NCBI RefSeq assembly: GCF_012849375.1
Contig: NZ_CP051684.1
Location: 2,108,001-2,172,000 of the forward strand
From: Duganella dendranthematis
GTDB taxonomy: Bacteria > Pseudomonadota > Gammaproteobacteria > Burkholderiales > Burkholderiaceae_D
Reading direction: 5' to 3'
DNA: 64,000 nt
The translations under genes and the position numbers were made by a program. The notes beneath the pieces are model-generated. The model made no database searches. It was not told the origin of the DNA and saw only the letters and a program-made list of their open reading frames with translations. This document shows positions 8,872 to 17,536 of this stretch, piece after piece; the first letter of the stretch is position 1; each line of letters opens with the position of its first letter.

Positions 8872-11013
8872 ATGATGAAATCAAACTTGAAAACGGCACT
8901 GCGTCCTGTGCCGCTGTTGCTGTTGGCTACCGGCATCGGCGCCGGGCTGATCGCTTGCGGCAGTTCCTCCGATAGCGACGTGCCGTCCGTGTCCGGCCAG
9001 GTGGTCGGCAGCTACTATGAAAACGCCGTGGTCTGCCTGGAAGGCAGCACCAAGCTGACCTGCGACAGCAACTCGGGCACCGTGCGCACCGGCGCCGACG
9101 GCTCCTTCAAAGTCACCGGCACCAATAGCGGCGCTTTGCTGGTCACCGTTGGAACCGATGCCATCCGCCATGACGCACTGGGCGACGCTGGCACCAAGGT
9201 GACGCAGAAACTGGTGTTCCGCGCACCGAACGGCCATACCGGCATCATCGACGCCATCAGCACCGAACTGACCGCCATCATGGACGCCAACGGCGGTGAC
9301 TTCGCCAAAGCCAGCGCCCAGCTGGCTGCACGCATCGGCGTCAGCGAATCCAACCTGCTGGCCGACGTCAACAAGGTATCGGGCGACGACCAGGCCAAGC
9401 TGAAAACCGAAAACGACAACTTCACCGCCGTCATCGCCGCCGCCGGCACGCAAAGCGCCAACGCCGACGTGGCCAACGCCATCAGCGCCGGCGCAGCGCT
9501 GGGCAACATCAAGAATATCGTCGTCATCTACGCGGAAAACCGTGGCTTCGACAATCTGTACGGCCTGTTCCCAGGCGCTAACGGCGTGCCGGGTGTGAAC
9601 CCGACCTCGACCAGCGCCTATGTGCCGCAGAAAGACATCGACAACAGCACCCTGCCAGTGCTGCCGCCAACCTGGGGCGGCATGACCGCCGCCGGCCAGA
9701 GCCTGGTGATCACCCAGGCACAAACCGCCAACCTGCCGAACAAACCGTTCCAGATTGACGACGCCAACAGCGCGATTTCGATGCCGCAATCGGTCATCTC
9801 GCGCGACCTGGTGCACCGCTTCTACAACAACCAGATGCAGATCAACGGCGGCGCCAACGACAAGTTCGCAGCCTATTCCGACGCTGGCGGCCTGACCATG
9901 GGCTACTACGACGGCAGCAAGATGAAGATGTGGGACATCGCCAAGCAATACGCGCTGGCCGACAACCTGTTCATCGGCGCCTTCGGCGGTTCGTTCCTGA
10001 CCCACCAGTACCTGATCTGCGCCTGCGCGCCGCAGTACCCGAACGCCGACACCTCGGTCGCGGCCGGCTCGATCGCCAAGATCGATGTCGACAGCAAGGG
10101 CAACTTCGTGCGCCTGACGCCGTCGGCCACCGCGCCAAGCAGCGTGCTGAACGGCGCCCCGGCCTACGCCAACGACGGCGCCCTCACGCCGGCCGATTCG
10201 ACCGGCATGTTCTACGCGGTCAACACCATGCAGCCGCCGTACCAGCCGAGCAGCAATGCCCCGGCCGCCAGCGACAGCAGCCACCTATTTGCCGACACCA
10301 CCAAGTCCACCACCTTGCCACCGCAGACGCAGAAGAACATCGGCGACATGCTGACCAGCAAGAACGTCGACTGGGCCTGGTACTCGGGCGCCTGGGCCAG
10401 CACCACGGCCAACGCCACCTCGGCCAGCCGCGGCGCGTTTGCCAATCCGCCTAACTTCCAGTTCCACCACCAGCCGTTCAACTACTTCGCCAACATGGAC
10501 CCGGTGAAGAACCCCGCCTACCGCGCGGCGCACTTGAAGGACTACGACACCCAGTTCGTGGCCGACGCAGCAGCCGGCACCTTGCCGCCAGTGGCGTTCT
10601 ACAAACCGCAGGGTAACCTGAACCAGCACGCCGGCTACGCGTCGGTGGCCGATGGCGACGCGCACATCGCCAACGTGATCGCGCAATTGAAGAAGAGCCC
10701 GCAGTGGAAGAACATGCTGGTCATCGTCACGTACGATGAAAACGGCGGCTTCTACGACCACGCTGCGCCACCAAAAGGCGACCGTTGGGGTCCAGGCACC
10801 CGCGTGCCGGCGATTATTGTGTCGCCATACGTGAAAAAAGGGTCGGTCGACCATACCCAGTATGACTCGGCCTCGATCCTGCGCGCGATTACCCACCGCT
10901 TCAATCTGCCGGTGCTGGACGGCCTGACGGTGCGCGACAAGGCGCTGGCCGCCAACGGCGCCAAGCCGATGGGTGACTTCAGCGCAGCGCTGGCGCTGAC
11001 GCCTCAGGAATAA
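8872..11013 (+). CDS. Phosphoesterase (acid phosphatase / phospholipase C family) lipoprotein
   Basis: 713 residues; ATG at 8872 or the next ATG at 8875, with AAGGCAG upstream. It has a lipoprotein signal (LIACGS). Residues of about 25-210 form an N-terminal domain without a recognised motif. The phosphoesterase core then begins with IVVIYAENRGFDNLYG and carries the late motif TYDENGGFYDH and GTRVPAIIVSPY, as in AcpA-type acid phosphatases and non-haemolytic phospholipase C (alkaline phosphatase superfamily). Likely periplasmic or surface-exposed, releasing phosphate from organic phosphates or phospholipids. It ends convergently with the kinase gene over a palindromic repeat. Confidence 0.88.
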   Translation: MMKSNLKTALRPVPLLLLATGIGAGLIACGSSSDSDVPSVSGQVVGSYYENAVVCLEGSTKLTCDSNSGTVRTGADGSFKVTGTNSGALLVTVGTDAIRHDALGDAGTKVTQKLVFRAPNGHTGIIDAISTELTAIMDANGGDFAKASAQLAARIGVSESNLLADVNKVSGDDQAKLKTENDNFTAVIAAAGTQSANADVANAISAGAALGNIKNIVVIYAENRGFDNLYGLFPGANGVPGVNPTSTSAYVPQKDIDNSTLPVLPPTWGGMTAAGQSLVITQAQTANLPNKPFQIDDANSAISMPQSVISRDLVHRFYNNQMQINGGANDKFAAYSDAGGLTMGYYDGSKMKMWDIAKQYALADNLFIGAFGGSFLTHQYLICACAPQYPNADTSVAAGSIAKIDVDSKGNFVRLTPSATAPSSVLNGAPAYANDGALTPADSTGMFYAVNTMQPPYQPSSNAPAASDSSHLFADTTKSTTLPPQTQKNIGDMLTSKNVDWAWYSGAWASTTANATSASRGAFANPPNFQFHHQPFNYFANMDPVKNPAYRAAHLKDYDTQFVADAAAGTLPPVAFYKPQGNLNQHAGYASVADGDAHIANVIAQLKKSPQWKNMLVIVTYDENGGFYDHAAPPKGDRWGPGTRVPAIIVSPYVKKGSVDHTQYDSASILRAITHRFNLPVLDGLTVRDKALAANGAKPMGDFSAALALTPQE

Positions 11014-11015
11014 CA

Positions 11016-11102
11016 AACCCGCACCGCCGGGTGGGGTCGGACCCTGCGGGTCCGACCCCTAAAAGGTCAAGTGAGCGTCGTGGCAAAAGCATGCGGGGTA
11101 AA
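11016..11102. repeat. Palindromic repeat element at convergent gene ends, copy 1
   Basis: It contains a hairpin (GGGGTCGGACCC / GGGTCCGACCCC, about 11033-11059) followed by a conserved tail of about 31 bp (11072-11102). The whole 87-bp block aligns with 21107-21196; the tail differs at a single base. On the minus strand the tail forms the last codons of the histidine kinase (FTPHAFATTLT and stop). It probably also terminates transcription from the phosphoesterase gene. Confidence 0.8.
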
Positions 11103-12437
11103 GTCGACGGTAACGGTAAGGCCGGCGCCATCACTGTCGAGCGTAATGCGGCCGCCATTCCGCTCGGCGGCCCGCTCGGCGATCGCCAATCCCAGCCCAC
11201 TGCCGGACTGTTCCTGTCCCGGTACACGGTAAAACCGCTCAAACACCTTCTGCTGCAACGCCGGCGCAATGCCCGGCCCCTGGTCGCTGATGGTCAGCCG
11301 CCCGCCTTCCAGCCGCACCACCACCCGCCCGTTTTCCGGCGAATACTTGACCGCGTTGCTGATCAGGTTATCCAGCAGCGCCGCCATGCTTTCCACATGC
11401 ACCGCCATCGGACATTCCTGCGCCGACTGGAATTCCAGCTCGACCCCGCGCTGCAAGCCCAGCGGCGCCGCTGCCGCCAGCCGGCCCCGCACAAAGCCAC
11501 CCAGCTCCGTCAACGGCAACGGCTCGCCGCCCGGCTCGGCCCGCGCCCGCTCAAACGCCAGCAACTGGTGCACCATATGGGTGGCCCGCGCCACGCCATC
11601 GCGCAAGCCCTGCTCCGCCTCGGCGCTCGGCCCCGCCTGTCCCGCCGCGCTACGGCTCAACAGCAGATGGGCATTGATCTGGATCGCCGCCAGCGGCGTC
11701 TTCAGTTCATGCGCGGCATCCGTCAGGAATTCATGCTCATGCTCGATACGCGCGCTCAGCCGCATCATCAGGCGATTAATCGCATCCACCAGCGGTGACA
11801 GCTCGCGGTACTTGGACTCCGGCAGCGCCGTCAAATCCGACACCGCGCGCGCCTCGATCTGCTCGGCAATCGAGCGCAGCGGCCGCAAGCCGATGCCGAT
11901 AATCAGCCACGCCGGCAACAGCAGCAAAGGCAAACTGAAAATCGTCGACGACAGCAGGAAGCTGACGCCGGAAAAGCTCTGCATCCATTTATCATCGATT
12001 TCATGGCTGCGTTCGACGATCAGCCCGCTGGCGTCGTCACGCTGCACCGCGCTGACCCAGGCGTTGCTATCGCGCGCGGCGGCGCTGCCGGGCGCCGGCA
12101 ACTGGTCCGGCAAGGCCGGCAGCGAGTTGTAAATCAGCGCGCCATGCTGCCAGACCCGCAGGCGCACCCGCGAGTGATAGTCCAGATCGCGGAACATGGC
12201 CAGCCGCACGGCTTCCAGCGCGGCAGCCGCATTCTGCATGCGCACCGGTTCGCCGGCGATCTCCCGCAGATGCAGCAGTACCTCGCGCGCGTGGGCGGCG
12301 TTTTCGCTGGCGGTACGCGCGCGCTGGGTAATCTTGGCCTCCACCGCCACGTAAGTAAAGCCGGCCAGCGCCACCAGCGTGATGACGCCGGTAAAGCCCA
12401 GCATCAGGCGGCGGAATAAGGACGACGGCTTATTCAT
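11067..12437 (-). CDS. Sensor histidine kinase (QseC/TctE-like)
   Basis: 456 residues from the ATG at 12437, which overlaps the stop of the upstream response regulator (ATGAATAA arrangement); a longer frame to 12452 is less likely. Two membrane helices (about 10-30 and 165-190) flank a periplasmic sensor of about 130 residues. HAMP follows, then a HisKA box (AAHELKTPLAA), and a HATPase domain with N box (NLISNAVKYS), DQGPGIAP and GSGLGLAI. It autophosphorylates and signals to the OmpR-family partner encoded just upstream. Its last residues are encoded by the palindromic repeat also found at 21107-21196. Signal unknown. Confidence 0.9.
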   Translation of the reverse strand: MNKPSSLFRRLMLGFTGVITLVALAGFTYVAVEAKITQRARTASENAAHAREVLLHLREIAGEPVRMQNAAAALEAVRLAMFRDLDYHSRVRLRVWQHGALIYNSLPALPDQLPAPGSAAARDSNAWVSAVQRDDASGLIVERSHEIDDKWMQSFSGVSFLLSSTIFSLPLLLLPAWLIIGIGLRPLRSIAEQIEARAVSDLTALPESKYRELSPLVDAINRLMMRLSARIEHEHEFLTDAAHELKTPLAAIQINAHLLLSRSAAGQAGPSAEAEQGLRDGVARATHMVHQLLAFERARAEPGGEPLPLTELGGFVRGRLAAAAPLGLQRGVELEFQSAQECPMAVHVESMAALLDNLISNAVKYSPENGRVVVRLEGGRLTISDQGPGIAPALQQKVFERFYRVPGQEQSGSGLGLAIAERAAERNGGRITLDSDGAGLTVTVDFTPHAFATTLT

Positions 12438-13089
12438 GCGGACGCTGCGCAAAATAGCCGACCCCGCGCACGGTGCGGATCAGGCGCTCGCCGATCTTCT
12501 TGCGCAGATTGGAGATGTGCACGTCCAGCGTCTGGCCTTCGCTGTGCGGCAGCACGCCCTGCTCCAGCTCGGCGCGCGTCAGCACCCGGCCGGAATCCTT
12601 GACCAGGGCCAGCAGCAGCGCGAACTCGGTGCGCGACAGCGCCACCGGCGCCCCGGCGCGCGTGACCTGCATGCGCCGCTCGTCGAGCATCAGGTCGCCG
12701 AAGCTCCAGCCGCCACCGTCGGCATTGCCGTTGGCGCGGCGCACAATGGCGCGCAGCCGCACCAGCAGTTCGGGAATCTCGAACGGCTTGATCAGATAGT
12801 CGTCGGCGCCGGTGTTGAAGCCGTTGAGCCGGTCTTGCAGACTGTCGCGCGCGGTCATGATCAGTACCGGCACACTCAGGCCGGCCGCGCGGACCTGCTG
12901 CAGCAGCGTGCCGCCGTCGCCGTCGGGCAGGCCGAGGTCGAGCAGCACGGCGTCAAAGTTTTCTTGTTGCAGGCGCGCCAGCACGCCGTCGGCCAGCCGC
13001 AGCCAGACCACCAGGTGGCCTTCGTCCTGTAACACCGCCAGCAGCGCGCGGCCGATGGCCAGGTCATCTTCAATCATCAGGATATTCAT
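12430..13089 (-). CDS. OmpR-family response regulator
   Basis: 219 residues with an N-terminal receiver domain (acidic pocket near MIEDD, phospho-Asp in LLDLGLPDGDG, switch Lys in LIKPFE) and a C-terminal winged helix (about 125-215). It is the first gene of a two-gene operon with the kinase, with 8 bp overlap. The tinctorial relatives are QseB/TctD-type regulators. It is divergent from the TonB receptor locus at 13286, so it could control it, but nothing in the sequence proves this. An inverted repeat TGCCGA-ATTA-TCGGCA at 13149-13164 lies 60 bp upstream of its start. Confidence 0.92.
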   Translation of the reverse strand: MNILMIEDDLAIGRALLAVLQDEGHLVVWLRLADGVLARLQQENFDAVLLDLGLPDGDGGTLLQQVRAAGLSVPVLIMTARDSLQDRLNGFNTGADDYLIKPFEIPELLVRLRAIVRRANGNADGGGWSFGDLMLDERRMQVTRAGAPVALSRTEFALLLALVKDSGRVLTRAELEQGVLPHSEGQTLDVHISNLRKKIGERLIRTVRGVGYFAQRPHE

Positions 13090-13229
13090 GGCGCCAGTTT
13101 AGCTGGCTTTGTAGTTTAAGTACGCCAACGTCGGCAAAACGCCACAACTGCCGAATTATCGGCAAATCAGGGACTTGGCCGCCAACCTTCACGCTTTCTT
13201 CAGGTCGGCCTGACGCGATTGTTGACCCG

Positions 13230-13245
13230 GTTTTAGCGCTGTTAC
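13230..13245. promoter_or_regulatory. Candidate AGCGCT-centred operator upstream of the TonB receptor gene
   Basis: An imperfect inverted repeat with a central AGCGCT (GTTTTAGCGCTGTTAC) lies 40 bp before the receptor start, just after a TTGACC -35-like hexamer (13222-13227). CG-centred pseudo-palindromes of this size are typical of LacI-family sugar regulators. No such regulator is encoded in the window, so this is only a candidate. Confidence 0.3.
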
Positions 13246-13285
13246 ACCATCCGTCCAGCAGTTCACAATAAAACAAAGGAGATGT

Positions 13286-16126
13286 ATGACCACCAGCACC
13301 CTATTCCGGCTGCGGCCGATGGCGGCCGCGTGCGCGCTGCTGATCAGCGCCGCTGGCGCCAGCCACGCACAGCAAACCACCCCGGCCAGCGATCCGGCCA
13401 CGCCGGCGCCGGCCAAGGCGGACGACGATGGCATCGCCAGCGTCACCGTGTCCGGCATCCGCCGTGGCGTCGAAGCGGCGATCTCGATCAAGAAAAATTC
13501 CAGCTCCATCGTCGAGGCGATTTCCGCCGAAGACATCGGCAAGCTGCCCGACAACACCGTGGCCGAGTCGATTTCGCGCCTGAGCGGCGTGACCACCCAG
13601 CGCAACAAGACCAACGGCAAGGCCACCGACGTCAGCGTGCGCGGCCTGTCGCCAAGCTTCAACGGCTCGCTGCTGAACGGTCGCGAGCAGGCGTCCACCA
13701 GCGACGCCCGCAGCCCCGAGTTCGACCTGTTCCCGTCCGAGCTGACCGGCTCGGTGCTGGTGTACAAGACGCCGGACGCCAGCCTGATGGGCCAGGGCCT
13801 GGCCTCGACCATCGACCTGCGCACGCTACGGCCACTGGACTTCGGCCAACGCGTGCTGGCCGCCTCGGTGCGCAAGGAACGCATTGGCTTCGACTCGGGT
13901 TCTGACCTCGGTTCTGGCCACCGCACCACTTTCAGCTATGTCGACCAGTTTGCCAACCGCACCATCGGCCTGTCGCTGGGCCTGACCCGCTTCAAGGAAG
14001 ACAACGGCGGCGAGCTGAAGTTCGACAGCTGGGGCGGCGGCACCACCGACATGGCCTACGACGGCGGCACCGCCAAGGCGCCCAGCGGCTTCCTGTCCGA
14101 GACCTCGCGCCGCAAGAATGACCGCGACGGCGCCGCCGTCACGCTGCAATACAAGCCCAACCCGAACTTCCGCTCGACGCTGGACCTGTTCTACTCGCGC
14201 GGCGACGAAACCACCAAGAAAACCGGCATCGAAGGCGCGGTGGCCGGCAGTACCGGCCTGTACGATCCGGTCGGCGTGCTGAGCAACGCAGTGGTGGTCA
14301 ACGGCATCGCCACCAGCGGCACCATCAGCAACTACAAGGGCGACGTCCGCAATCACCTGTACGGCAGCAAGGACAAGCTGACGTCGATCGGCTGGAACAA
14401 CGAGCTCAAGCTCGATGAGCAATGGCGGATCGAGGCCGATGTCTCGCACTCGAAGGGTGTCAAGAACATCTCCAACTACGAGACCACCGCCGGCCAGCCG
14501 GGCAACACGCCGGCCTCGCAGCTGGCCAGCATCAGCTACACCGGCTTTAACGGCACCAACTTCTCCGACGTCAAGTACACGCCGAGCATCAGCTATGCCG
14601 ACCGCTCGGTATCGCTGCTGACCGACGTCGACGGCTGGGGCGGCGGACCGAATTCGCCGCAGGCCGGCTACGTGGCGCTGCCGACCATCAGGGACACCGT
14701 CAATTCGGCGCGCCTGACCGCGCACCGCGTGCTGGACTGGGGTCCGCTGTCCGACCTGCACTTCGGCGCCAACTTCACCAAGCGCGACAAGTCGCGTACC
14801 GGTCAGGAAGGCCGGCTGTCGGTCAAGGGCAGCGACGGCTACGCCAGCGCCGCCGTACCGGGTACTGAGGTGGCGCCGGCCGGCGCCTCCGGCATCATGG
14901 TGGCCTCGTTCGACCCCACCGGCACGCTGGGTTCGATCTACGAACTGAACCGCTGGGTCGACGCCACCGTGCTGGCGCGTGACTGGACCGTCGGCGAGAA
15001 AGTCGCCACCGCCTACGCCATGAGCGACCTCGACGGCAGCCTGTGGGCCGTCCCCTACACCGGCAACATCGGCTTCCAGGTGGTTCACACCAAACAGCAA
15101 TCGACCGGCAACCAGGTCGACCTGGCCAACTGCACCGGCATCACGGTGGAAACCTGCCCGTACAAAATCCGCAGCGACGGCACCAGCTACACCAACGTGC
15201 TGCCGAGCCTGAACGTAGCATTCGACCTCGGCTACGAGCAAAAACTGCGCCTGGGCGCCGGCAAGCAGATTTCGCGCGCCAACCTGGACAATATGAAGGC
15301 CGGACTCGACTTCTCGGTGCAGAACGCCACCTCGGTGGCGCCGGCGCTGAGCGGCTTTGCCGGCAATCCGCAGCTGAAGCCGTACCAGGCGCGCTCGCTC
15401 GACCTGTCGTATGAAAAATACTTCGGCAAGAAAGGCTACATCAGCGCCGCCACCTTCTTCAAGAAGCTGGACAACTACATCATCAACGCGCCGATGCAGT
15501 TCGACTTCAAGCCGTACACCAGCCCCACCACGCCGCTGCCGACCACCGGCCCGTTCGCCGGTTCCACCATCGGCTTCCTGACCATGCCGCAGAACGGCCA
15601 GGGCGGTAACATGCACGGCTACGAGCTGGCGGTCAATCTGCCGTTCTCGCTGGCCACGCAATGGCTGGACGGCTTCGGCGTCGCCGCCAACTACTCGTTC
15701 ACCGACAGTTCGGTGCGACTGCCGACCAGCGGCTTCGTCTCGCCGAACAATGCGCCGGTGTTCAACGGCGCGGTCAGCGAGATCGGCCTGCCCGGCTTGT
15801 CGAAGAACGTCAGCAGCCTGCGCGTCTACTACGAAAACCACGGCCTGCAACTGGCGTGGGCCGCGCACCGCCGCTCCAGCTTCGTCGGCCAGATCCTGGA
15901 CTACCGCAGCGACTCGCAGTTCACCTTCATCAAGGGCGAGACCATCGTCGACCTGCAAGCCTCGTACGAATTCCAGCAAGGCTGGCTGAAAGGCGCGTCG
16001 GTGTTCCTGCAAGGGCATAACTGGACCAACACACCGTTCCAGGAGTACACCACGGATCCTAACCAGATCACCAACAAGGTGGTGTATGGCCGCACCTACA
16101 CCTTTGGCCTGAACTACAAGTTCTAG
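13286..16126 (+). CDS. TonB-dependent outer-membrane receptor (carbohydrate type)
   Basis: 946 residues; ATG at 13286 with AAAGGAGA upstream. A signal peptide (about 1-29, ending SHAQ) is followed by a plug domain with DIGKLPDNTVAESI and the NGREQ region. The C-terminal beta-barrel ends in an aromatic residue (FGLNYKF). The plug sequence is that of the proteobacterial receptor subfamily often linked with sugar utilisation genes. Placed first in a cluster with GH13, a halogenase-family protein and GH97, it probably imports maltodextrins or other alpha-glucans using TonB energy. No fused sigma-signalling domain is seen. Confidence 0.92.
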   Translation: MTTSTLFRLRPMAAACALLISAAGASHAQQTTPASDPATPAPAKADDDGIASVTVSGIRRGVEAAISIKKNSSSIVEAISAEDIGKLPDNTVAESISRLSGVTTQRNKTNGKATDVSVRGLSPSFNGSLLNGREQASTSDARSPEFDLFPSELTGSVLVYKTPDASLMGQGLASTIDLRTLRPLDFGQRVLAASVRKERIGFDSGSDLGSGHRTTFSYVDQFANRTIGLSLGLTRFKEDNGGELKFDSWGGGTTDMAYDGGTAKAPSGFLSETSRRKNDRDGAAVTLQYKPNPNFRSTLDLFYSRGDETTKKTGIEGAVAGSTGLYDPVGVLSNAVVVNGIATSGTISNYKGDVRNHLYGSKDKLTSIGWNNELKLDEQWRIEADVSHSKGVKNISNYETTAGQPGNTPASQLASISYTGFNGTNFSDVKYTPSISYADRSVSLLTDVDGWGGGPNSPQAGYVALPTIRDTVNSARLTAHRVLDWGPLSDLHFGANFTKRDKSRTGQEGRLSVKGSDGYASAAVPGTEVAPAGASGIMVASFDPTGTLGSIYELNRWVDATVLARDWTVGEKVATAYAMSDLDGSLWAVPYTGNIGFQVVHTKQQSTGNQVDLANCTGITVETCPYKIRSDGTSYTNVLPSLNVAFDLGYEQKLRLGAGKQISRANLDNMKAGLDFSVQNATSVAPALSGFAGNPQLKPYQARSLDLSYEKYFGKKGYISAATFFKKLDNYIINAPMQFDFKPYTSPTTPLPTTGPFAGSTIGFLTMPQNGQGGNMHGYELAVNLPFSLATQWLDGFGVAANYSFTDSSVRLPTSGFVSPNNAPVFNGAVSEIGLPGLSKNVSSLRVYYENHGLQLAWAAHRRSSFVGQILDYRSDSQFTFIKGETIVDLQASYEFQQGWLKGASVFLQGHNWTNTPFQEYTTDPNQITNKVVYGRTYTFGLNYKF

Positions 16127-16136
16127 GTGTTTTTAC

Positions 16137-16180
16137 CGGATGCCCTGTCGACCGTCCCCTGGCAGGGCATCCGTTTTTTT
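16137..16180 (+). terminator. Rho-independent terminator between receptor and GH13 gene
   Basis: An 11-bp perfect stem CGGATGCCCTG / CAGGGCATCCG (16137-16147 and 16163-16173) with a 15-base loop, followed by seven T (16174-16180). It begins 11 bases after the receptor stop, and the T-tract ends only 9 bases before the GH13 start, so it likely trims expression of the downstream enzymes. Confidence 0.9.
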
Positions 16181-16189
16181 ACCGCTTAC

Positions 16190-17536
16190 ATGATCAAATC
16201 ACTCCTGACCGCGCTGCTCATCACCTTCAGCGGCGCCGCCGCAGCAGATCCCTACGTGCAGTTCCAGCACGCCGAATGGACCAGAAACGCCAGCATCTAC
16301 CAGATCAACACCCGCCAGTTCACGCCGGAAGGCACGTTCCGCGCCGCCGAACGCCAGCTGCCGCGCCTCAAGGCGCTGGGCGTCGACATCCTGTGGCTGA
16401 TGCCCATCCATCCCATTGGACTCGCCAAACGCAAAGGCGCGCTGGGCAGCCCGTATGCGGTGCGCGACTACCTCGCCGTCAATCCGGAATTCGGCACCCA
16501 GGCCGATTTGAAGCACTTCGTCGACGCCGCCCATGGCCTCGGCCTGCACGTCATCCTCGACTGGGTCGGCAATCACACCTCGTGGGACAACGTGCTGTAC
16601 GCCAGCCATCCCGAATGGTACGAGCGCGATCGCCACGGCCGCCCGCATCCCACGCCATGGTACGACTGGGACGACATCATCGACCTCGATTACAACCAGC
16701 CCGGCCTGCGCCGCTACATGACCGACGCGCTGCGCTACTGGGTGCGCGAAGTGGGCGTGGACGGCTACCGCGCCGACGCCGCCGGCCTGGTGCCGCAGGA
16801 CTTCTGGGACAACGCCGCGGCCGAGCTGCGCGCCATTAAGCCGGTGTTCATGCTGGCCGAATGGGAAAGCCGTGACATGCACGCGCGCGCCTTCGACGCC
16901 AGCTACGCGTGGAGCTGGTGGGACGGCCTGCGCGCCATCACCGACGGCAAGGCCGACGCCACCTCGCTGTATACTTATTATGCGTGGAACCAGAAGTTTT
17001 ATCCGCGCCAGGCCTACCGCATGCTGTACACCACCAACCATGACAAGAACGCCTGGGACGGCACCGAGTTCGAGATCTTTGGCCCGGCGGTGGATGCGGC
17101 CATCGTGTTTTCCTTCGTCAGCGAAGGCATGCCGCTGATTTACAACGGCCAGGAAGCCGGCAACCGCAAACGGCTGGCCTTCTTCGAACGCGATGCGATA
17201 CAGTGGCAGGCGTCGCCCTACACCGCGCTGTACACGCAGTTGAATGCGCTGAAGAAGCAGCACACCGCGCTGTGGAACGGCGAGTGGGGCGCAAGGATGG
17301 AACAGGTGCCGAACAACGCGCCCAAACAGGTGTTCAGCTTTGTGCGGCAAAACGCCGGCGACAAAGTGTTCGCCGTGTTTAACCTGAGCGCGCAACCGGT
17401 AAAAACCAGCTTTCGCGATGACCTGCACCTTGGCCGCTACCGCGACTTCACCAGCGGCGAGACGCTCAAGGTCGATGAGTCGACGCAGTTCGACATGGCG
17501 CCGTGGAGCTATAAAATCATGACCAAGGCAGAGTAG
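16190..17536 (+). CDS. GH13 alpha-amylase family enzyme
   Basis: 448 residues from the ATG at 16190. A GTG at 16127 gives a longer frame but would bury the clear signal peptide (MIKSLLTALL..., cleaved near AAAAD), so it is rejected. The (beta/alpha)8 barrel has all three GH13 acids: D196 in GYRADA, E224 in MLAEWE and D285 in TNHDK. The protein is compact, with a short C-terminal beta domain. Expected to be periplasmic and to hydrolyse alpha-1,4 or alpha-1,6 glucosidic bonds of imported dextrins. There is no clear ribosome site between the upstream terminator and the ATG. Confidence 0.9.
   Translation: MIKSLLTALLITFSGAAAADPYVQFQHAEWTRNASIYQINTRQFTPEGTFRAAERQLPRLKALGVDILWLMPIHPIGLAKRKGALGSPYAVRDYLAVNPEFGTQADLKHFVDAAHGLGLHVILDWVGNHTSWDNVLYASHPEWYERDRHGRPHPTPWYDWDDIIDLDYNQPGLRRYMTDALRYWVREVGVDGYRADAAGLVPQDFWDNAAAELRAIKPVFMLAEWESRDMHARAFDASYAWSWWDGLRAITDGKADATSLYTYYAWNQKFYPRQAYRMLYTTNHDKNAWDGTEFEIFGPAVDAAIVFSFVSEGMPLIYNGQEAGNRKRLAFFERDAIQWQASPYTALYTQLNALKKQHTALWNGEWGARMEQVPNNAPKQVFSFVRQNAGDKVFAVFNLSAQPVKTSFRDDLHLGRYRDFTSGETLKVDESTQFDMAPWSYKIMTKAE

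Noticed and set aside
13826..16018. 730-codon minus-strand open frame opposite the TonB receptor
   Set aside because: Shadow frame of Arg/Gly/Ala composition; the plus strand encodes a full receptor.
16127..16189. GTG start at 16127 for the GH13 protein
   Set aside because: It would place 21 residues encoded by the terminator before the signal peptide.
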